From NCBI RefSeq assembly GCF_000208865.1, contig NC_018388.1, positions 1,240,001 through 1,304,000 of the forward strand: DNA of 64,000 nucleotides, given 5' to 3'. Numbering within the stretch: the stretch's first letter is position 1; every line of letters begins with the position of its first letter. A model generated the notes under the pieces. It searched no databases. It saw nothing but the letters and a program-made list of their open reading frames with translations, and was not told the DNA's origin. This DNA is from Neospora caninum Liverpool. Its lineage: Eukaryota > Apicomplexa > Conoidasida > Eucoccidiorida > Sarcocystidae. Shown here one piece after another: positions 1 through 11,551 of this stretch. The position numbers and the translations under genes are program-made.

Positions 1-609
1 AAGGCGACGGCCGCCGAGCGACGGAGACCTGCCGCGGGAGACGAAGGGCGAAGATACCATGAAGACCCCGCTGGGCACCTCTCGACTCTGGGGAGCAGTG
101 GAGTGGCCGATCGCCTCCAGACGCTGCTCGAGTCGCTGATTGCCGATTTGTGGAGTCGAGGGGAGGCCGACGAGGCGCGGTCGAGTGCGACGGAGAGGCG
201 TCAGCGTCGCAGGCGCGGAGCCGGCGCTGAGGCGTTTGAGTCAGAGGACGAGGCCGAGAGAGACGACTCAGACGTTGGAGACTTCGCAGAGAGCGATTCG
301 CCGGAGGCGCCGCCGGGCGCCTTCTTTCTGCCTCAGCGACGTGGACGAGCGCGTCGGGCCGCGGACCATCCCTCGAGATTCTCGGGCGCGTCGGACTCTC
401 TGTCTGAAAACGGAACGAGTGGCAGTGAGAGTGCGAGCGCTCCCGACGATGATCGCGAAGACTTTGAAGGAAGCGACGAGCCGTGGGATTTCCCGTGGGC
501 AACCGACGACAGTTTGAGTCAAGACGAGGAATCGGAGGCAAGTCCCGAGGACTCCAGTGCTGACGAGGCAGATGCCTACGAGAACGACTCGTACGAAGAA
601 GACGATTGA
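1..609 (+). CDS. 3' end of an unidentified gene with an acidic, serine-rich C terminus
   Basis: The frame is open from the first base of the window to a TGA at 607-609, so this is the C-terminal part of a protein that starts upstream. The first 55 residues are Arg/Ala-rich. A short amphipathic stretch (around residues 35-55, GVADRLQTLLESLIADLW) follows, and then about 145 residues dominated by Asp, Glu and Ser with a few basic patches. Such a tail is typical of disordered regions in nuclear or scaffold proteins of apicomplexans, but it gives no function and I recognise no domain. The last residues are strongly acidic (SYEEDD). Whether an intron lies inside this stretch cannot be excluded, although no splice site is needed to keep the frame open. 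Other frames here lack long ATG-started ORFs, and the acidic composition is consistent along the whole frame, which supports it as coding. Confidence 0.6.
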   Translation, partial: KATAAERRRPAAGDEGRRYHEDPAGHLSTLGSSGVADRLQTLLESLIADLWSRGEADEARSSATERRQRRRRGAGAEAFESEDEAERDDSDVGDFAESDSPEAPPGAFFLPQRRGRARRAADHPSRFSGASDSLSENGTSGSESASAPDDDREDFEGSDEPWDFPWATDDSLSQDEESEASPEDSSADEADAYENDSYEEDD

Positions 610-1375
610 ATGGGAGGAGGTTGGTGACGCTCGGCCGTGCGGGGACTGGTCGGAAAGGGACGATTCTGAGGAGACACACAGCTGGAGGGTCAGTGCTTGG
701 TCCTCGAGGGGATATGGAGAGGTGACGCGTCTCCAGGTTGACGCTCGTGGGTCTTTGGTACTGGGAAAGGGACACAGGAAGAGGGCGACAGGGATCAAGA
801 GACGGAGACTACCTGTGGGGCGAAGAGAGAGAGGGGGGGGCTGTCCTAGAAAAACGTCTCCTCGATGTAGTCGCACCTGTTGAGGACGGGACAAGATCAC
901 AAGAAAGGCTAACTGCGAGGTGTCCTGAAGAGCGTGAAGATTTTCTCCGAAACGACGTCTCGGAGTTATGAATGTATACTTTTCATCGTCGTTTGTTGGA
1001 TCTTTTCTCACAACCGTATTCTGGTGACATAGGGCAAGAGTTGGCGGCAACTTGGGCAACTCGGTTTGGGGGAAAGGACGCCGAGTGACCGAAATTCGGT
1101 CTGTGGCGAACGGCCAACCCGTTTCGTCTGCGGTGTCTCGGCACTTTTCGTCCGGTGTTTCTTCCGCGTTTTTGTTGCACAAGCAAAACGTTCTGGGCGC
1201 TAATTTGGAGGGAAAACGCGTGTGGATGGCGTGTAACAAACGACCCAGAAAGACTGAACGTGAGAGCCCGATTTTGCTGCATTCGCCCTTTTGGGAATAG
1301 ACGTGTGCACACATACTAAAACGAAGTCACTTAGTGTCGCTTCCCGCGCATTGACTCTCCTCAAAAACGAGCTTT
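610..1375. other. Intergenic / probable 3' UTR of the first gene
   Basis: This stretch has no ATG-started ORF that looks coding. It begins purine-rich (a GAGAGAG/G8 patch near 826-840) and becomes mixed towards the NUMT that follows. It is best read as the 3' UTR and intergenic spacer. I see no RNA gene. Confidence 0.4.
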
Positions 1376-1780
1376 GAATTGTGAGAAATGCGGGAACGGA
1401 ATGCGGATCATTTGTACAGAGACCAAATCTACCTACAATGTGATAATAACAATACATGGTCTAGCTATGACCGTTATGTTCATAGTGCCCGCTTTGTACG
1501 GAGGATATGGCGGCTTCTTTGTACCCATCAACATTGGAGATTCGGAAGTCGTTTCCCCAAGCATTAACGCAACTATAAAGATATCTTCTGAATGAATAAC
1601 AAAGTATATTGATATAACAAGCTCTATTGGTTAATCGGAGGTCTTGCTGTCTTAGGTATTCGTAGTATCCTTAGATCTATTAACTTCCTCGGTACGCGTG
1701 TCTTTATGGGGTCTCGTGCAGGAAGTAAAAAGGCTTATACATTTGGTCTTTCATCTTTACTGCTCTTACGTTCCAGCTGC
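1376..1780 (+). pseudogene. cox1: NUMT: fragment of mitochondrial cox1 inserted in nuclear DNA
   Basis: Translation of 1402-1595 gives a run that reads as cytochrome c oxidase subunit I: TYNVIITIHGLAM, then FIVPALYGGYGGFFVP, then a degenerate SEVVSPSINA. These match the conserved HG..M..(M)PAL.GGFGN.F.P...G...V.FPR.N block of cox1. A stop follows at 1593-1595. After a frame change, 1628-1770 reads WLIGGLAVLGIRSIL, SINFLGT and YTFGLSSLLLL, which fit the downstream SINF..T and helix region of cox1 in the same order. Stops and at least one frameshift, plus changes at conserved positions (FPR to SPS, NFF/NYF to GFF), show it is a pseudogene. Nuclear copies of cox1 and cob pieces are well known in Toxoplasma. 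The local AT-richness differs from the flanks. End points are approximate. I infer a single insertion covering two adjacent cox1 blocks. Confidence 0.85.
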
Positions 1781-3780
1781 GAAGCACGGAGGTAACGGCG
1801 TCACCGGCCCTTTAGTGGACAGCACCCCCTCCGCAGAGAGAGGCGAACTAGTTAGGTTTCGTGTGGTGGACTGAGCTTCTCTGCACCATTCAAAATTATC
1901 GCCACAGCAGCGAGTGAGGCGTGCGGGAGAAGAGCACGACCGAACTCGATTGGCCTCTCGGTAGCCGCCGAAAAGCGCTATCCGGAATGGGCAAACCAGA
2001 TAGCACGGAAAGAGAATGAGTGAAGAAGCTACACTTCATCTCCGATCTCGTCCCGACAGCAAATCGCCGCGGTAGGCACATGTAGACGCCAACATGTATT
2101 TGTTTTCTCCCTATATATATATATATATATATATATGTTTCGTTGAGAACCACAGTTTTCTGCATTGCCGGGTGTGCCGTCTCCCCCGGCCATTTTTTTT
2201 TGTGGTTGTGGCGCATGATGTTCGACGCGTGGGGAACTTGTTCTGGGACGTTCCAGTCGCCGCAGCATCCACCCCTTAGTGAGTCAGTGTGAAGTCGAAG
2301 GCGCGACGCTTTTCAAACAAGATTTCTTCAGAACACACTACACGGAGCGAAAAAATCCAGTCTCTCCGGCGCGAACTGCCGGAACGTTCTCTCGACACCA
2401 ATAAAGACCTGGCCCGTCAGAACTTCTGAACATCCTGTCTCTGCATGAGAAGAACCTCAGCGATAATGAACAGAGCGCGTGGGACATAATCACCCCGAAG
2501 CAGCGGGAAGCACAATGTGGCGTCACGCGTTTCGACACAAAACAAATGCACTGCCCAATCTCCCCTTTGTCAATCGCTTGATGGAGCTGCAGCATCTCCA
2601 CGAATGCGCACTGCCCTCCTCTCGAACACATCGGATTCAAATGTCGCTTCTAAGAAGTCGGGCGTGGGCGCTTTGTCAAGTTGCCTTTCTTGCGATTATA
2701 CACTCCGCATACACATATGTGTGTATCTATATGTGAAAAGCCTGGTTTCTATGATGTCGACTCTTGCTTATTTCCAAGCGCCAGCTTTTTAGACACTCTA
2801 TCAAAACTGCGTCGCGCGGGTGTAGCCTTTTCTGCGCCGATCTCGCGTGTGCTCACCAGCGTTCCCGCCTAAGTTGAGGCTCCCGCTCCACTTTCTTGGC
2901 GAACGGAAGCTTCGGGTTGACGGGATTTGACGCGCGTCCAAGCACGCGGAACAAAACCACGACCGCGGCACGATCACCGATTGCCAAGATAGCCGATGGA
3001 ACCGGTTCCTCGCGTCCTCGCGATGTGAGATATGTTGACCACCGTAGGCTTCGCAAGAAAACACACTCGATTTGTGTGTGGGGAGTCGAGTTAGATCCCC
3101 CCTCGCGTTCCACTCAACATTGTTGCTTCTATAAACTGTCCTGTGGTTTGTGCGGCCTTGCAGCCGCTCTCTCTGTCTCGGCGACCGCTCGTTCTGCAGC
3201 TCACACGAATCCGCGACGGCGGTTCCTACGATCCATACAAACCAATGCGCACCCTTGCTGGCAGGTTACACTCTTGCCAACAAACTGTAAATGAAACTCT
3301 CTGCTTCTCTCGACACGACTCCACCGGTGGACCGGTGTGTCGTGCGCAGGCACTCGCTGCCGCTGAACTGCTACATAAAAATACATCTCGGAATCGACGG
3401 CGCGTTCCTGGCGCCGGCCGCCTCGCCGTTGCCACCGCCGCGCCGTTCTTTTCTCTCGATGTCCCCGCTCGCCAGTGAACCATCCCTCCACTCGAGACTC
3501 TTGGCTCCGAGATCTGCTGGGCCTGATCTGTCCTCTCCGTCTTTGCATGCTTGCCACCTTGCCTTCCCAAACGCCCCAGCAACGCCCGCCCCCCCCTCGC
3601 GTAGGCCTTTCCGGTCCATTTTAAATACGCGCTCCCACTGAAATGCGTGGAGGAGATGGGAAGATCGATCGGGATGAATAACGAAGAGGACAAAGCAAGT
3701 GGACGTCACAGAGGCGAAAACGCCCTGAGCGCTGGACACATCCTCTGCCATGTACAATTTGAGGCCTTCTGTTGCGCGTC
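1781..3780. other. Intergenic region, including probable 3' UTR of the next minus-strand gene
   Basis: A (TA)n run sits at about 2112-2136. Overlapping short ORFs on both strands at 2900-3760 show no conserved motif. GC is high from 2900 to 3600, with CT-rich and GC-rich patches, and the part next to 3780 is probably the 3' UTR of the minus-strand coiled-coil protein gene. No gene can be supported. Confidence 0.4.
2112..2136. repeat. (TA)n microsatellite
   Basis: About 12 consecutive TA dinucleotides seen directly, in intergenic sequence. Confidence 0.9.
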
Positions 3781-5415
3781 CTAGGGCCCGCCAGTTGTGC
3801 CGCGATTGCGCTTCGCGTGATTCTCATGGGGATGTCCCTTGCTCATGAAATGCACCATATCGATCGCTTCCTCGGGAGAAAGACCCGGATGCTCTTGCAG
3901 CAGCTGCGAGATGTATCTGAGCTTCTTAGCTCCCAAGCTTGCTTCCCCCTGCATTAGGCCTTCGTCGTCCTCGTCCTCCGCCACTTGGATCTTCTTCTCA
4001 GACGGCTCTCGGCCGGCCACTCTCTCGTGCGTCGCTTTCTTCCCCTCATTCCCCCTTCTTTTGTCTCGGAATCCGGTCTCAACTGTCTCTCCCGCCACAG
4101 GTCCCTTTTCTCCCTCGTTCCTCCTGCCGATGGCCTTGGCCTCTGCAGCTTCCCCCGCGTTCATGTCCTTCGCGCTTTCTTCTGCACTCACGTTGCCACT
4201 GCCTGTCGCCAGCGGAGTCGAGGCCGTCTCGGTCTCCTTACTGCCGATCCCTGCAGCTCTGCCTTGTTCTGGTGTTTGCCCTCGCTTCGCACTCGCCGCC
4301 GTGCTCTGCACTCCTGTTCCCCACCGTTCCGGTGTGTCCACATGCTCTCCCCTCCGCAGCAAGGAGCTCTGAGCCTCCTCATTTGCGCCTCTCGGCGAGG
4401 TCACAGAGTCCAGCGCATCCGGAGAGGAGTCTTCGTTGCCACGACCATCTCGGGGGGGGCGAAAGTCTGGGTCGGATTCTTCTGTCACGTCTTCGTCTCC
4501 GGAGCGGTTATCGCGTTTCCGACTCCCGTTCTTGTTTCCACGCGACTTTTTCGCTTTGTTTCCAAAGCCCGCAACGCCCGAAAACGTCGCCTTCTTCGCG
4601 ACGGGAAAGCCGTTCAGTTGGCCATCCCGGAGTTCGTTTCGTTGCTGCTGGATGACAAGCTCTTCGCGTTCCTTTCTCAGCATCGACAGCTCCGCCTTCT
4701 GCTTCCCCGTCATGCGTTTTCCCGGCTCGCCGCGCTCCTCCTCGGCCTCGAGCTGCTCGAGACCCTCCAACCGCTGCTCCACGCTTTTCAACTGGAGCGC
4801 CAGCATCTCCTTCTCCCGTTCCAATTCCTCGCGGACTTGCTGCATGCGCTGCTGCTGTCTCCGTCTCTTGAGCCAGTTGTACGCCTCGCCGATCGCCAAA
4901 AACAAGACAGACGCCACAACCGTGTTGGCCGCGTGGTGCGAGATTTTGCGCCACGTGCTCGGCTTCTGCTCCGGTGCACCAGCGGGCAACTCCCGCTGGT
5001 GCCCCGCAGCCCCGGGGGCAAGATGCCCGGGCGCAGCCCCCATCGGCTGGCCCCCAGCGACCGCATGCAGTCCCCCCACGTCGAGGTCGTAGACTCTACC
5101 GTCGTGGGCTTCCAGACGCAGAAGCACGCGTTTGATGTCTCGGAACTGCTCGCCCGTGGGCGGGGCTCCCACGCCTGCCGCGAAGGAGGCTCGTGGGAGC
5201 GAGGACGGAGACAGACGGTCGGAAGACAAGGACGACGAGAGGGCGCAGAAAAGGACCAAGGCAAAAACGCAGGAAGCACCCAAGTCTCTGGCGAAGGACA
5301 AAGCGGAGCGAGAGTAGGAACGGGTCACGTCGCCAGACGAAGAACAGGTTCTCGGAAGCGAGACAGGGACGGCGACGCGTGAGGGAGAGGATCCCGATGG
5401 ACGAATCGTCTCCAT
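3781..5415 (-). CDS. Signal-anchored coiled-coil protein, single exon, function unknown (544 aa)
   Basis: One uninterrupted ATG-started frame encodes 544 residues. The order is: a Ser/Arg-rich leader; a hydrophobic segment at about 46-63 (recessed signal peptide or signal anchor); a small folded-looking stretch at 88-118 (RDIKRVLLRLEAHDGRVYDL); a Gly/Pro/Ala linker; a second hydrophobic segment at about 162-178 (NTVVASVLFLAIGEAY) followed by a basic RRR patch; a strongly charged coiled coil at about 185-264; and a long low-complexity charged region. A compact C-terminal motif at about 494-527 (KKLRYISQLLQEHPGL, then SPEEAIDMVHFMSKG) looks like the one conserved element. The layout suits a secretory-pathway or dense-granule-like membrane protein, but no signature proves this. 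No export (RRLxx) motif was seen. Its start is head-to-head with the S28 peptidase gene 3.3 kb away. I do not recognise the family. Confidence 0.85.
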   Translation of the reverse strand: METIRPSGSSPSRVAVPVSLPRTCSSSGDVTRSYSRSALSFARDLGASCVFALVLFCALSSSLSSDRLSPSSLPRASFAAGVGAPPTGEQFRDIKRVLLRLEAHDGRVYDLDVGGLHAVAGGQPMGAAPGHLAPGAAGHQRELPAGAPEQKPSTWRKISHHAANTVVASVLFLAIGEAYNWLKRRRQQQRMQQVREELEREKEMLALQLKSVEQRLEGLEQLEAEEERGEPGKRMTGKQKAELSMLRKEREELVIQQQRNELRDGQLNGFPVAKKATFSGVAGFGNKAKKSRGNKNGSRKRDNRSGDEDVTEESDPDFRPPRDGRGNEDSSPDALDSVTSPRGANEEAQSSLLRRGEHVDTPERWGTGVQSTAASAKRGQTPEQGRAAGIGSKETETASTPLATGSGNVSAEESAKDMNAGEAAEAKAIGRRNEGEKGPVAGETVETGFRDKRRGNEGKKATHERVAGREPSEKKIQVAEDEDDEGLMQGEASLGAKKLRYISQLLQEHPGLSPEEAIDMVHFMSKGHPHENHAKRNRGTTGGP

Positions 5416-8400
5416 TTTCTTGTGGCAGAGAGAGACACACCTGGCGCGACAGCGGACGAGAGAGAGCAGAAAGGGCTACGAACGGATAAAGAGAGAAGAA
5501 GAAGAAGGGGAAACGGGAAGAGACATCAAGGAGGGGGACGAACGGTTGCTGGCTCAGCCTCTGGATTTTAATTGCTCTGTCACTCCCGTCCTGGAACTGG
5601 AAAAGGATACCCAGAGAGCTGACACCCGCACCCAAAACGCGGGGAGGGCTGTACCGACCGAGCGAGTCGAGGAAAAGACCCTAAAAAGGAAAACGTCGAG
5701 AAGACTTCGCCGCGAGCTCCTTCAAAGCTCAGGGTGTACTGTGAGGTCACGGACAACCTTGATGAAGAGAAAAAGCTTCAAATATCTAGAACGTCTCCAT
5801 TTCGTTAAACACGAAGAAGGCAGCGCGCTCCCGCTCCGCCTTCTTGAACACAGTAGAAGAACGGGAGAGTCTGGTTCGCTTACGACGCTCGCGCTGACGG
5901 AACGTTTCTTATTTTCTTTTTCCCGGAACAGCACTACTTGCCGGCATTTCACGATGTTTACTAGAGGTATGGGTATGAGACTCCGGACAAGCATGCAGAA
6001 ATCCCACTCTTCCGCACTGGTCAACTGTTTCTGTGGAAGAAGCGAACACCGAGAGCGATTCAGAGGCTGCCACGGAGCGGCGCAGCGCAGCAGCTCGCGG
6101 GTGTGCCCCGCTTTCCGCCGCTGCTTGGACGTGTTGTCGTCTCTATGGTACTCTCGCTGGTCTCCTGTGGGGAATGTGGCTCCACCGGAATTCAAATAAG
6201 CAGGCACGTGGATGTACGTGTATACGCATGCATGTGAGAAGACATATGCGCTCAGCGCTCAAGAGCAGCCCTTTCAGCGCCTGAAGCGTTGAAGCCTGTG
6301 TCCGCATGCACAGGTCGCACGCTTTGGAGGCGCTCGTTCGGCGGGTGAAGGAGACGCGACGCGAGCAGGCAAGAACAAAAAATCTGGTGATCATCGACGG
6401 AAATCCGAGACAGGGGCGGTATATGAGAGGCGGGAACACAGGGGAGCGACGGCGGTCGCAGACGCCTCCCTCGGGAAAGCCGGGCGTTTGGCCAAGATTT
6501 CGATCTCTCGCTTCTGCCCCAGATTCTGTTCCTCTTCCTCCTTTAGTCCCTAGAGGAGGAAGCGGCGAGAATCACCAAGCATCGTGGATAGAAAACAGCT
6601 AACGCGCGCAGGCCTCGTCTAGGCAAGATGGGGCATCGAGAAAGCATTACAGCGGAAACGCACGGAGTCTCACCTCGTGTCGCTGCCAGGGAAGAATTCA
6701 GAAGGGTTGTTGGAAAAAGGGAGTGAGAGGGGCCTTTTTAAAAATTGAAAATAGAAGCGAATCTCCTCGCCGCGCCGCTCGCAGCCGACGAGCGGGAAAC
6801 GTGTTCGGCTACGCCCAGGCTTTTCTAGGGTCGAAATGTCCAGCGAGAAAAACCGGCGCCGAGGGAGTCGCCGAGAAGCGTGGATAAATTGCAGAAACTT
6901 GGGTGTCGAGAGAGAGAGAGAGAGACAGGGAGATGTTCGAGCGAGCGCTGCAAGCTGCGTCGCACCGCGAAACGGGGGCCGAGTTGCCGCGTTTAATGAC
7001 ATGCGCGCGGAGAACGAGGCAGGCAGTTGCAGCTGATTAGGAGCGAAAAAGACGAACGCTTCGAAAGATCTGGCGGCCTCGAGTTCAGTGGAGACTTCTC
7101 TTCTTGAACAGGCTGCGAGATTCCACATTCAGGGGCAGAGAGAAAGCAGAGATGATCGTGAAGAGTGAGAGAGAGGCCAGCCTCCCGGCGAGCCCCGAAC
7201 AGGCGACCCGCCGCTGCGGGCACGGGGAGGGTTCGTGCGCGAGAAGAAAGGCGCGTTTTCTTCCAAGGGACGTTCTCGTTAGAGGGTGCTTTTCCGATGT
7301 ACTTCTTTTGTGTGCAGAGGGGGAAAAGTGGAGCATTGTTCGCGTGGAAAAAGAAGAACGCCGCAAAGATGCAGGCGCAGAACACACTGACTTATTTTCA
7401 GGCTATACTCTGTGCACCCCCCCCTTCCGCTGGGTCGAGCTCCAAAAAGCGCCGGGTGTCCTCCTTCTGAACGGGAGAAAAGCCCCGCAGAGAAACTGCG
7501 TCGTTTTGTCCCTCTGTCTTGACCTTGGGAGACGCCAGAGAGTGAGAACGGTGACAAAACGGCCGTTGTGTACGCATTTGCAACGCCCTACTTGCACTGC
7601 CTCTCACTTCGCCGTGGCTAGCCCCACGTTCCCTTCTGTCTCGCGCGCCATTGCGCTGCGAATGACGTCAACTCACCAGTTACGCGAGACTTTGAGAGAG
7701 AGATTAAGAGAGAGATTAAGAGCGAGGTTGAGCGAGAGGTCGAGAGAAGGTTGAGACAGAGGCTCAGGAAGAGTTTGAGGAAGGATCACGCTAAATTAAG
7801 AGGGAGATAAAGCGCGAGATCAAGCGCGAGGTTAAGAGAGAGATTAACAGGAAGATTAAGCGCAAGATTAGGAGAGAGATTAACAGGAAGATTAGGAGGG
7901 AGATTAAGAGCGAGGTTGAGAAAGAGGTTAAGAGGGACTTTTTCCTCGAGCGTTGAGAGGATCAGGGACCCAGTGTGCGTGTCGCTGGACGTACGCAGTT
8001 TTACGGTAAGCTTGGGAGAAGACGAGCCGGCGCGGCTGCGTGGGAAAGTGCGAAAACCTCGTCCTGGCCTCTATCTTGCCTCGGAGGACGCAAACAAGGT
8101 GGACGGGTTTTCTGGAAAAGTTTTCTAAGCGACCAAAAAGTATAAAAACGGGGCCTCATCGGGGTCGCCGCTTTCTGGCAGCCAGTGACGCGCACGTCTC
8201 CACTGCGTCGGCGCGGTTTCCCTCCCCGCGCGGACGACGGTGGAACCTGGCTCCCTGAAGGTTCCTTCCTTTTTACTTCAGGATATGGAAATGTCTCTTT
8301 TTGCCTCGAGTCTCTGCAGTGAACACTGTGAGGAAGAAAGCCGGATTCCCTGCGGGAGTCGCCCAGTCTCGGAACTTGCCATCCCGGCGGCCACAGCCTG

Positions 8401-8703
8401 ACACGCGACAGTGAAGAACCGAGACACCGCGATTTCTTCTTCCGGAAAAGAGCTTTATTAGAGAAAGGCAGTGGGCAAGGACAAGCAGAAACCAGTTTTT
8501 TCGCTTTTCTCTTCCAGTCCCCGTAGGCCCCGCGCTCAGGCACTGTACAAAAAAATATGTATATTGCGACATAAAGGTGTGCAGACGGGTGCCCACATTC
8601 ATGCATACTCACGTGGACACATTTATACTCCTGGACTGGCAACGCCCGCGCGACCGGCGAAGAAGGAAAGGGTGGAGAGGCGGATTCAGTTTCAAGGCAC
8701 AAA
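5416..8703. other. Divergent intergenic region with purine-rich tracts
   Basis: This 3.3 kb lies between the starts of two divergent genes and should hold both 5' UTRs and promoters. It is strongly purine-skewed on the + strand at 5420-5560, 6900-6930 (a GA run) and 7680-7940 (a degenerate repeat described separately). A 259-codon frame at 5420 starts at TTG and reflects the purine skew, not a gene. No promoter motif can be named with confidence. GAGACG-type hexamers, linked to Toxoplasma promoters, occur in several places. Confidence 0.45.
7685..7935 (+). repeat. Degenerate purine-rich tandem repeat (GAGATTAAG-like units)
   Basis: About 250 bases are built from diverged units such as GAGAGATTAA, GAGCGAGGTTGA and AGGAAGATTA, nearly free of C on the + strand. 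The unit length is roughly 10-14 bases and varies. It lies about 0.8-1.0 kb upstream of the S28 peptidase start. Confidence 0.75.
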
Positions 8704-9483
8704 ATGGGGGGTGGTTGCCTTCCTCGTTTTTCCTCTTCAAACTCAGGAAGGCGCTCCTGCGCCTGCCGACCGTCTCGCTTTCGTCTCCCTCTGCTTGTCA
8801 TCTGTGCATGCATTCTCCTCGCCTCTCTCGCCACCAAACAAGTCAACGCCACTAGCTGGTTCTACCGCTTCTTCCCCGTCCAGCGAGAGGAGCATGCGCG
8901 CCTGGAAGCCCTCAAGCAAGGCCGGCACACAGGAAAGGAAGAGATAGACGAGACAGAGGGAGGTAGAGAAATCCGGGAGTTTGAAGAAGGGACGGGCAGT
9001 CGAGACGCTTCCGCTCCCTCTGCGGAGGAAGGGATACTCCCTGCTGAGTTCCTGCCTCCCTTTCTCCGCCGTTTTCTTCCTCCGCGGACTTCTCAGGCAG
9101 CCCAGGTAAATGTGTCTCGCGAGAACGAGCGGCGAAGCACAGTTCGGGAAGACATTGAGGTAAAGGAAGGATGGTTTGAGCAGCCTCTGGACCACGGAAA
9201 CCCCCTCGTGTTCAACAGACCACAACATGCCGCGTGGCGGCAAAAGTTCTACAGTGCCAAGAGGAAACGCCCGTCGTGTCAAAAGAGAGAGCAAGCGAGA
9301 AACGAACACGGAAGCCTCGAAAACGCGGAAAGGAGCGAGCAGGGGCAAGCATGCCCCGACGACGCCATTCGGCCTGTCTTTGTTTACATCGGTGGCGAGG
9401 GGCCCTTGTCTTCCATGGAAGTCAAGCAAGGTAAACAAAAGGACGAAAAATACCTACATCTCTACAGTCATATATAGAGATGC

Positions 9484-9522
<39 letters not shown>

Positions 9523-11514
9523 TGCATGCTTCCAAACCATATCCGCTTGGAGTTCAACGTATGTCTCTCTCGGCATATATATATATATATATATATATAT
9601 CTGTGTCTCAGTGGGCGTGTAATTTGGGGATCTGTTGTGCAACTCTGTGTCGTCTGATGGATAAGGAACGCGGGAGTGACGTCCAATTACCTTTTCATAC
9701 GCCTGTATATTCCCACACATAACGTGCATACTTGTATATATGCACATATGCAGAGATACAGATGGACACTCTTTTCTGGGAACGGTCAGCATCACGTATG
9801 TGCATACACATGCGTGTGTTTTTCTTGGGTGTATCTATCGTACGTTGCACATTTCTTCCCCGAAACAACTGTAAAAGGAAGGTTGCATTGTGGAGATCTT
9901 CTGCGGGGCTGCGCACGCCGTGGCTGGGTTTCAGTTCGCCGAAGCTCTTCTAAGAGCCTGCATGCGCTACAGTGGGCGGGAGGGTGGACCGCAGGGGCCG
10001 AGTCCTCCCCCTGGTCGCCCGGGCGTAGGGACTGACGGAGGCGTTCTGTCTCGCGTTTTCTCTCGAGGCAGGAACCAAGGAGGCGGAGACGTGGTGTGGC
10101 CTGGCGCATGCGTCTCCTTCGTTTTTGCGACCTTGCGCTGTCTCCGTGCTGCTCACAGAGAAGCTAGAAAGGCTCATCCTCTCCTCCTGTTCCATCTTCT
10201 GTTGTCGACAGGTCTCCTAGCAGAGATGGGCGAAGCCTTTGGAGCTTCTGTGTATGCCCTCGAGCATCGCTACTATGGGGACTCTCACCCTCGCCCTGAC
10301 TCGAGTGTCCCCAATCTGCAGTGGCTCACCTCTCATCAGGTTCGTCACCTCCTCTTTTTTCCTTCTGTGTCTTCTACTTCTCTTTCTTCCTCTCTACTCG
10401 TTCTTCTTCTGCCTCTCTGTCTTCTTCTCCCTCTCTCCCTGCTCCTTCTGCTCTCTCTCTCTGCGTCTTCTTCTGCTCTCTCTCTCTCTGCTCCTTCTTC
10501 TGCTCACTCTCTCTCTTCTCCGTCTTCTGCTCCCTCTCTCTTCTCCGTCTTCTGCTCCCTCTCTCTCTTCTCCGTCTTCTCTTCCCTCTCTCTCTTCATC
10601 TCTCTACTCGAGCTTTTTCTCCTTCTCACTATCTCTTTTTATCTTTTTGTTTCCCATTGTTCCTCTTGGTTCGCGGCTCCGCTGTACCCTGGTGTCGCTG
10701 AAGTGCGTCGCTTCCTGCACTGCGTCGCTTCCTGCGCTGCGTCGCTTCCTGCGCTGTGTCCGATTGAAGCTTCGCTGTTCGGAAGACTCAACAGCTTTCC
10801 GCTTCTCGGTCTGAGGCCTCCTTCGCCCTCCCGGTTTTTTCCTCCAGAGTGCTCAAATTCCTTTGTGCATCGGTGCCGTCCAGGCTCTCGGCGACCTTGC
10901 GGCTTTCGTCGCACACGTGAAACGCGAGCAAGCTGAGCAACATCCACAGAACGTCTCTCCTGAAGACATCCCAGTAATCGTCTTTGGGTGCTCCTATCCA
11001 GGTCAGTCCCGTACACGACCTATGCATATATGCATGCACATGCAATTACATACATATTCATACACATATGCACATGTATACCGATATCTTTATATCCATG
11101 TAACGAGGTGGAACACGAGCTTGAAATGCGATGGGTCATCGAACAGAAGACATTTCTGCAGTCCTCTACATAAAGAGATGCATGTGTATTTGTTTGTGAA
11201 GCTTCCATTTATCTAACGCTGAGCGTTGCATAATATTCAAACCCATCGCGCACCTCGACGAGCATCTCCGATGCCCAGAGAAACGGGCGTCTCATCATTT
11301 TTCATTTCCTTTTTATACATAATTCAACACACCCCTCCTACTCAATTCACATGCATGCATGCATGCGAGTACCATACATGAAAACATGCATAAATATGAA
11401 TATTCGCGTATGTGCAAGCGTGCACATACGAGCATACGTGTATATAAACAAGCACCCATGCGTACGTGATTTTATACATGCAAGTACGAAAGTATACACG
11501 TAGGGGTGTATGCA

Positions 11515-11551
<37 letters not shown>

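Noticed and set aside
268..1314. 348-codon minus-strand ORF opposite the first gene
   Set aside because: It is the shadow of the acidic + strand frame plus spacer, has no domain and no good composition.
3985..5382. 465-codon + strand ORF opposite the coiled-coil protein gene
   Set aside because: Antisense shadow of the 544-residue minus-strand gene; the minus frame has an ATG, hydrophobic segments and a coherent coiled coil.
5420..6199. 259-codon + strand ORF
   Set aside because: Begins at TTG, lies in a purine-skewed 5' region that keeps several frames open, and has no domain.
10239..10936. Long Leu/Ser-rich + strand ORFs
   Set aside because: They read through the pyrimidine-rich intron 2 of the S28 gene; only 10239-10339 and 10884 onward are exon sequence.
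11351..11366. Overlapping GCATGC units as a possible CRISPR-like or regulatory array
   Set aside because: A short simple repeat inside an intron; no spacers, and the organism is a eukaryote.
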